Below are positions 6,146 to 7,996 of a stretch of 7,996 nucleotides of DNA, one piece after another. Positions within the stretch are counted from its first letter, which is position 1. Each line of letters opens with the position of its first letter. The stretch is from Azonexus sp. (GTDB lineage Bacteria > Pseudomonadota > Gammaproteobacteria > Burkholderiales > Rhodocyclaceae), in contig JAUYQT010000740.1 of the NCBI GenBank assembly GCA_030697085.1, positions 1 through 7,996 of the forward strand. The letters run 5' to 3'. The notes under the pieces are model-generated. The model made no database searches, was not told the origin of the DNA, and was given only the letters and a program-made list of their open reading frames with translations. The translations under genes and the position numbers were made by a program.

Positions 6146-7996
6146 AAAAGCAACGACCAGCGGGCACGAAACTCGGCAGGGGCGACGGCCTTTCCATGCA
6201 GATAACCCTGCAATTGCTGACAACCCAAGGCAGCTAAAAATGCCGCTTGCTCCACTGTTTCGACGCCCTCAGCCACGACCTCGAAACCAAGCCGGGTCGC
6301 CAGTTCCATCACCGTCCGAATAATCGCCTCATCACCCGGATTCTGGCCGATTCCACTGACAAAGGACTGATCAATTTTTAATTGCTGCACCGGCAACATC
6401 TTCAAGTAACTAAGCGACGAATAACCCGTCCCAAAATCATCAAGCGCCAGGCTGATACCAAAATCACGCAAACGTTGCAGTAGACCGCAGGCATCGCCCA
6501 CGGCCATCACCACCGACTCGGTCAGTTCAAGTTTGAGAATGCTTGCGTCCATGCCGGTTTCGTCAAGAATATCGCCCAGCGTATCGATGAACTCGGGCCG
6601 CTCAAGCTGCCTGACTGAAAGATTGACCGAGACCTGCGGCAGATCGAAACCGCTGTGTCGCCACTGCATCACCTGCCGGCAGGTTTCCCGCAACACCCAG
6701 TTGCCGAGCCGAATAATGATTCCGGACTCCTCGGCCAGCGGGATGAATTGGGACGGCATGACCAGACCCAACTCCGCACTATTCCAGCGGAGCAGCGCTT
6801 CAGCGCCGACCAGTTGCCCACTGTGGGTATCCACTTGTGGCTGAAAAAAAACAGCAAGCTCGCCATTATCGAACGCCCGACGCAGCAGGTTTTCCATACG
6901 GATACGATCCTGCGCATCACGCGTCATTTCCGGCGTGTAGAAATGAAATTGTCCGCGGCCAATCGCCTTGGCCCGATACATCGCCGAATCGGCATTGCGC
7001 ATTAAATCGACCATACTTTCTGCATCACCGGGAAAAAGGCTGATGCCAATGGATGCCGAGAGGAAAAACTCATGCTCGCCGATGGCAAAAGGTGTTTCAA
7101 AAGCGTCAATGATTTCCCGAGCCAATACGGCCACCTCGCCCTGGGTGCGCACCGACTCCATCAGACAAATGAATTCATCGCCGCCCAGCCGGGCCAGCAT
7201 GTCGATCAGCCGCACATGCTCGGAAAGGCGCGCCGCGACAGCCACCAGCAATTCATCACCAACACCATGACCGAGTGAGTCATTGACCTGCTTGAACTGG
7301 TCGAGATCAATAAACAGCACGGCCAGTTGCTGCCTGTATTTCGTTGATTCACGCAGGCTTTCCTCGAGGCGCTCAATAAAGCAGCAACGATTGGCCAACC
7401 CGGTCAATGGGTCGTGATAGGCCAAGTAATTGAGTTTGCTTTCAGCCTGACGACGCTCGGCGATTTCTGCTTGCAACTGGGTGTTCGTTCGGCGCAACTC
7501 ATCAGTGCGCGTATCCACCTGAATTTCCAGCGTATCGCGTGCCGCCTTGATTCGCCCCTCCTGCTCTTCGAGAATACCCTGCGCGCGGCGAACGACGAGA
7601 AACTGCAACAAATAGAGCGTCAGGAACACGGTAAAAACGCTGGCCGTCACCCACCACAGGCTACGCTGTAGCTGCTCCATAAACATTGAGACATCCTGAT
7701 ATAGCTCAAAAACACCTTCGATTGCGCCATCCTTGCCAACGATGGGGATATGGCTCGACAGCACATCAATATCAGATCGCCTGCTCTCAAAGGTGTGAAT
7801 ACTATTGCGATGCGTTAGCTCACTGGCCACCTTGCCCCGGATCGCGGCACGAAACCCGGCGTTATTCAGCTGGTTTTCGCCAATCTGAGTAAGGTCAGAG
7901 GAAAAAATAGTGATACCAAGGCGGCTATATATTTTGACCTTGATCACTGCGGTGTTGCGCATCAGTTCAATCACACTGCCCTGAAACTGTGCCGCC
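6142..7996 (-). CDS. Membrane-bound GGDEF-EAL cyclic-di-GMP protein, 5' end cut by the window edge
   Basis: A bifunctional-type c-di-GMP synthase/phosphodiesterase. The frame stays open to the right edge (seven further codons before the GTG at 7974), so the N-terminus and probably a first membrane helix are missing. Numbered from that GTG, residues 1-103 form an apparently periplasmic sensor part (IFSSDLTQIG, DVLSSHIPI). A membrane helix spans 105-128, a coiled-coil linker about 131-182, the GGDEF domain about 185-345, and the EAL domain about 358-605. The diguanylate cyclase site is intact (RLGGDEF, GGDEF at 264-268), with an inhibitory RxxD site (RLID, 255-258) five residues before it. The phosphodiesterase motifs are also present: EALLRW (392-397), ELTES (483-487), LDDFGTGYSSL (DDFGTG 512-517), Lys533 in LKIDQSFV, and EGVET (569-573). 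Both activities are therefore possible; the net direction cannot be read from sequence. Its stop overlaps the permease start. Confidence 0.93.
   Translation of the reverse strand, partial: AAQFQGSVIELMRNTAVIKVKIYSRLGITIFSSDLTQIGENQLNNAGFRAAIRGKVASELTHRNSIHTFESRRSDIDVLSSHIPIVGKDGAIEGVFELYQDVSMFMEQLQRSLWWVTASVFTVFLTLYLLQFLVVRRAQGILEEQEGRIKAARDTLEIQVDTRTDELRRTNTQLQAEIAERRQAESKLNYLAYHDPLTGLANRCCFIERLEESLRESTKYRQQLAVLFIDLDQFKQVNDSLGHGVGDELLVAVAARLSEHVRLIDMLARLGGDEFICLMESVRTQGEVAVLAREIIDAFETPFAIGEHEFFLSASIGISLFPGDAESMVDLMRNADSAMYRAKAIGRGQFHFYTPEMTRDAQDRIRMENLLRRAFDNGELAVFFQPQVDTHSGQLVGAEALLRWNSAELGLVMPSQFIPLAEESGIIIRLGNWVLRETCRQVMQWRHSGFDLPQVSVNLSVRQLERPEFIDTLGDILDETGMDASILKLELTESVVMAVGDACGLLQRLRDFGISLALDDFGTGYSSLSYLKMLPVQQLKIDQSFVSGIGQNPGDEAIIRTVMELATRLGFEVVAEGVETVEQAAFLAALGCQQLQGYLHGKAVAPAEFRARWSLLL

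Noticed and set aside
6146..6223. Upstream start for the permease at 6223
   Set aside because: The extra 26 residues lie inside the GGDEF-EAL gene and precede a normal FtsX-type N-terminus. The ATGA overlap gives a natural start.
1..7996. CRISPR array, tRNA/rRNA, toxin-antitoxin or defence system
   Set aside because: No regularly spaced repeats, no tRNA-like cloverleaf or rRNA signature, and no small gene pairs were seen. The - strand genes are all recognisable cellular functions.

Overview
The window looks like a chromosomal segment of a Gram-negative betaproteobacterium, probably related to Rhodocyclales (Dechloromonas/Azonexus/Accumulibacter-like). That placement is inferred from a polyhydroxyalkanoate (PHA) phasin of the betaproteobacterial type, a cytosol non-specific (Xaa-His) dipeptidase, and a membrane-bound GGDEF-EAL protein, all in GC-rich DNA. 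I could not run a search, so the genus is only a guess.

Layout. Positions 1 to about 1220 carry the 3' part of a distinctly AT-rich gene on the + strand. It encodes what appears to be a DDE-type transposase and ends at a rho-independent terminator, so this is the right-hand part of an insertion element whose left end lies outside the window. Positions about 1223-1537 are non-coding. They hold a strong bidirectional terminator and several short repeats, and the join between mobile and host DNA must lie somewhere here. From 1538 to the right edge every gene is on the - strand and GC-rich. In transcription order (right to left) they are: a membrane-anchored GGDEF-EAL cyclic-di-GMP protein, cut by the window's right edge; a YbbP-like FtsX-family ABC transporter permease that overlaps it by ATGA; a PepD-type dipeptidase 34 bp further on; and, after a 104-bp gap with its own promoter and a probable PhaR/PhbF operator, a phasin.

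How the genes relate. The c-di-GMP protein, permease and peptidase are spaced as one transcription unit. The permease is probably translationally coupled to the c-di-GMP gene. No ATPase partner for the permease lies in the window. The phasin appears to be a separate unit controlled by PHA status, and it shares the converging terminator region with the transposase gene. I found no rRNA, tRNA, CRISPR array or defence system. Apart from the insertion element the region looks like ordinary housekeeping and accessory chromosome. The most interesting points are the transposase family, the phasin operator, and the linkage of c-di-GMP signalling to an ABC permease.
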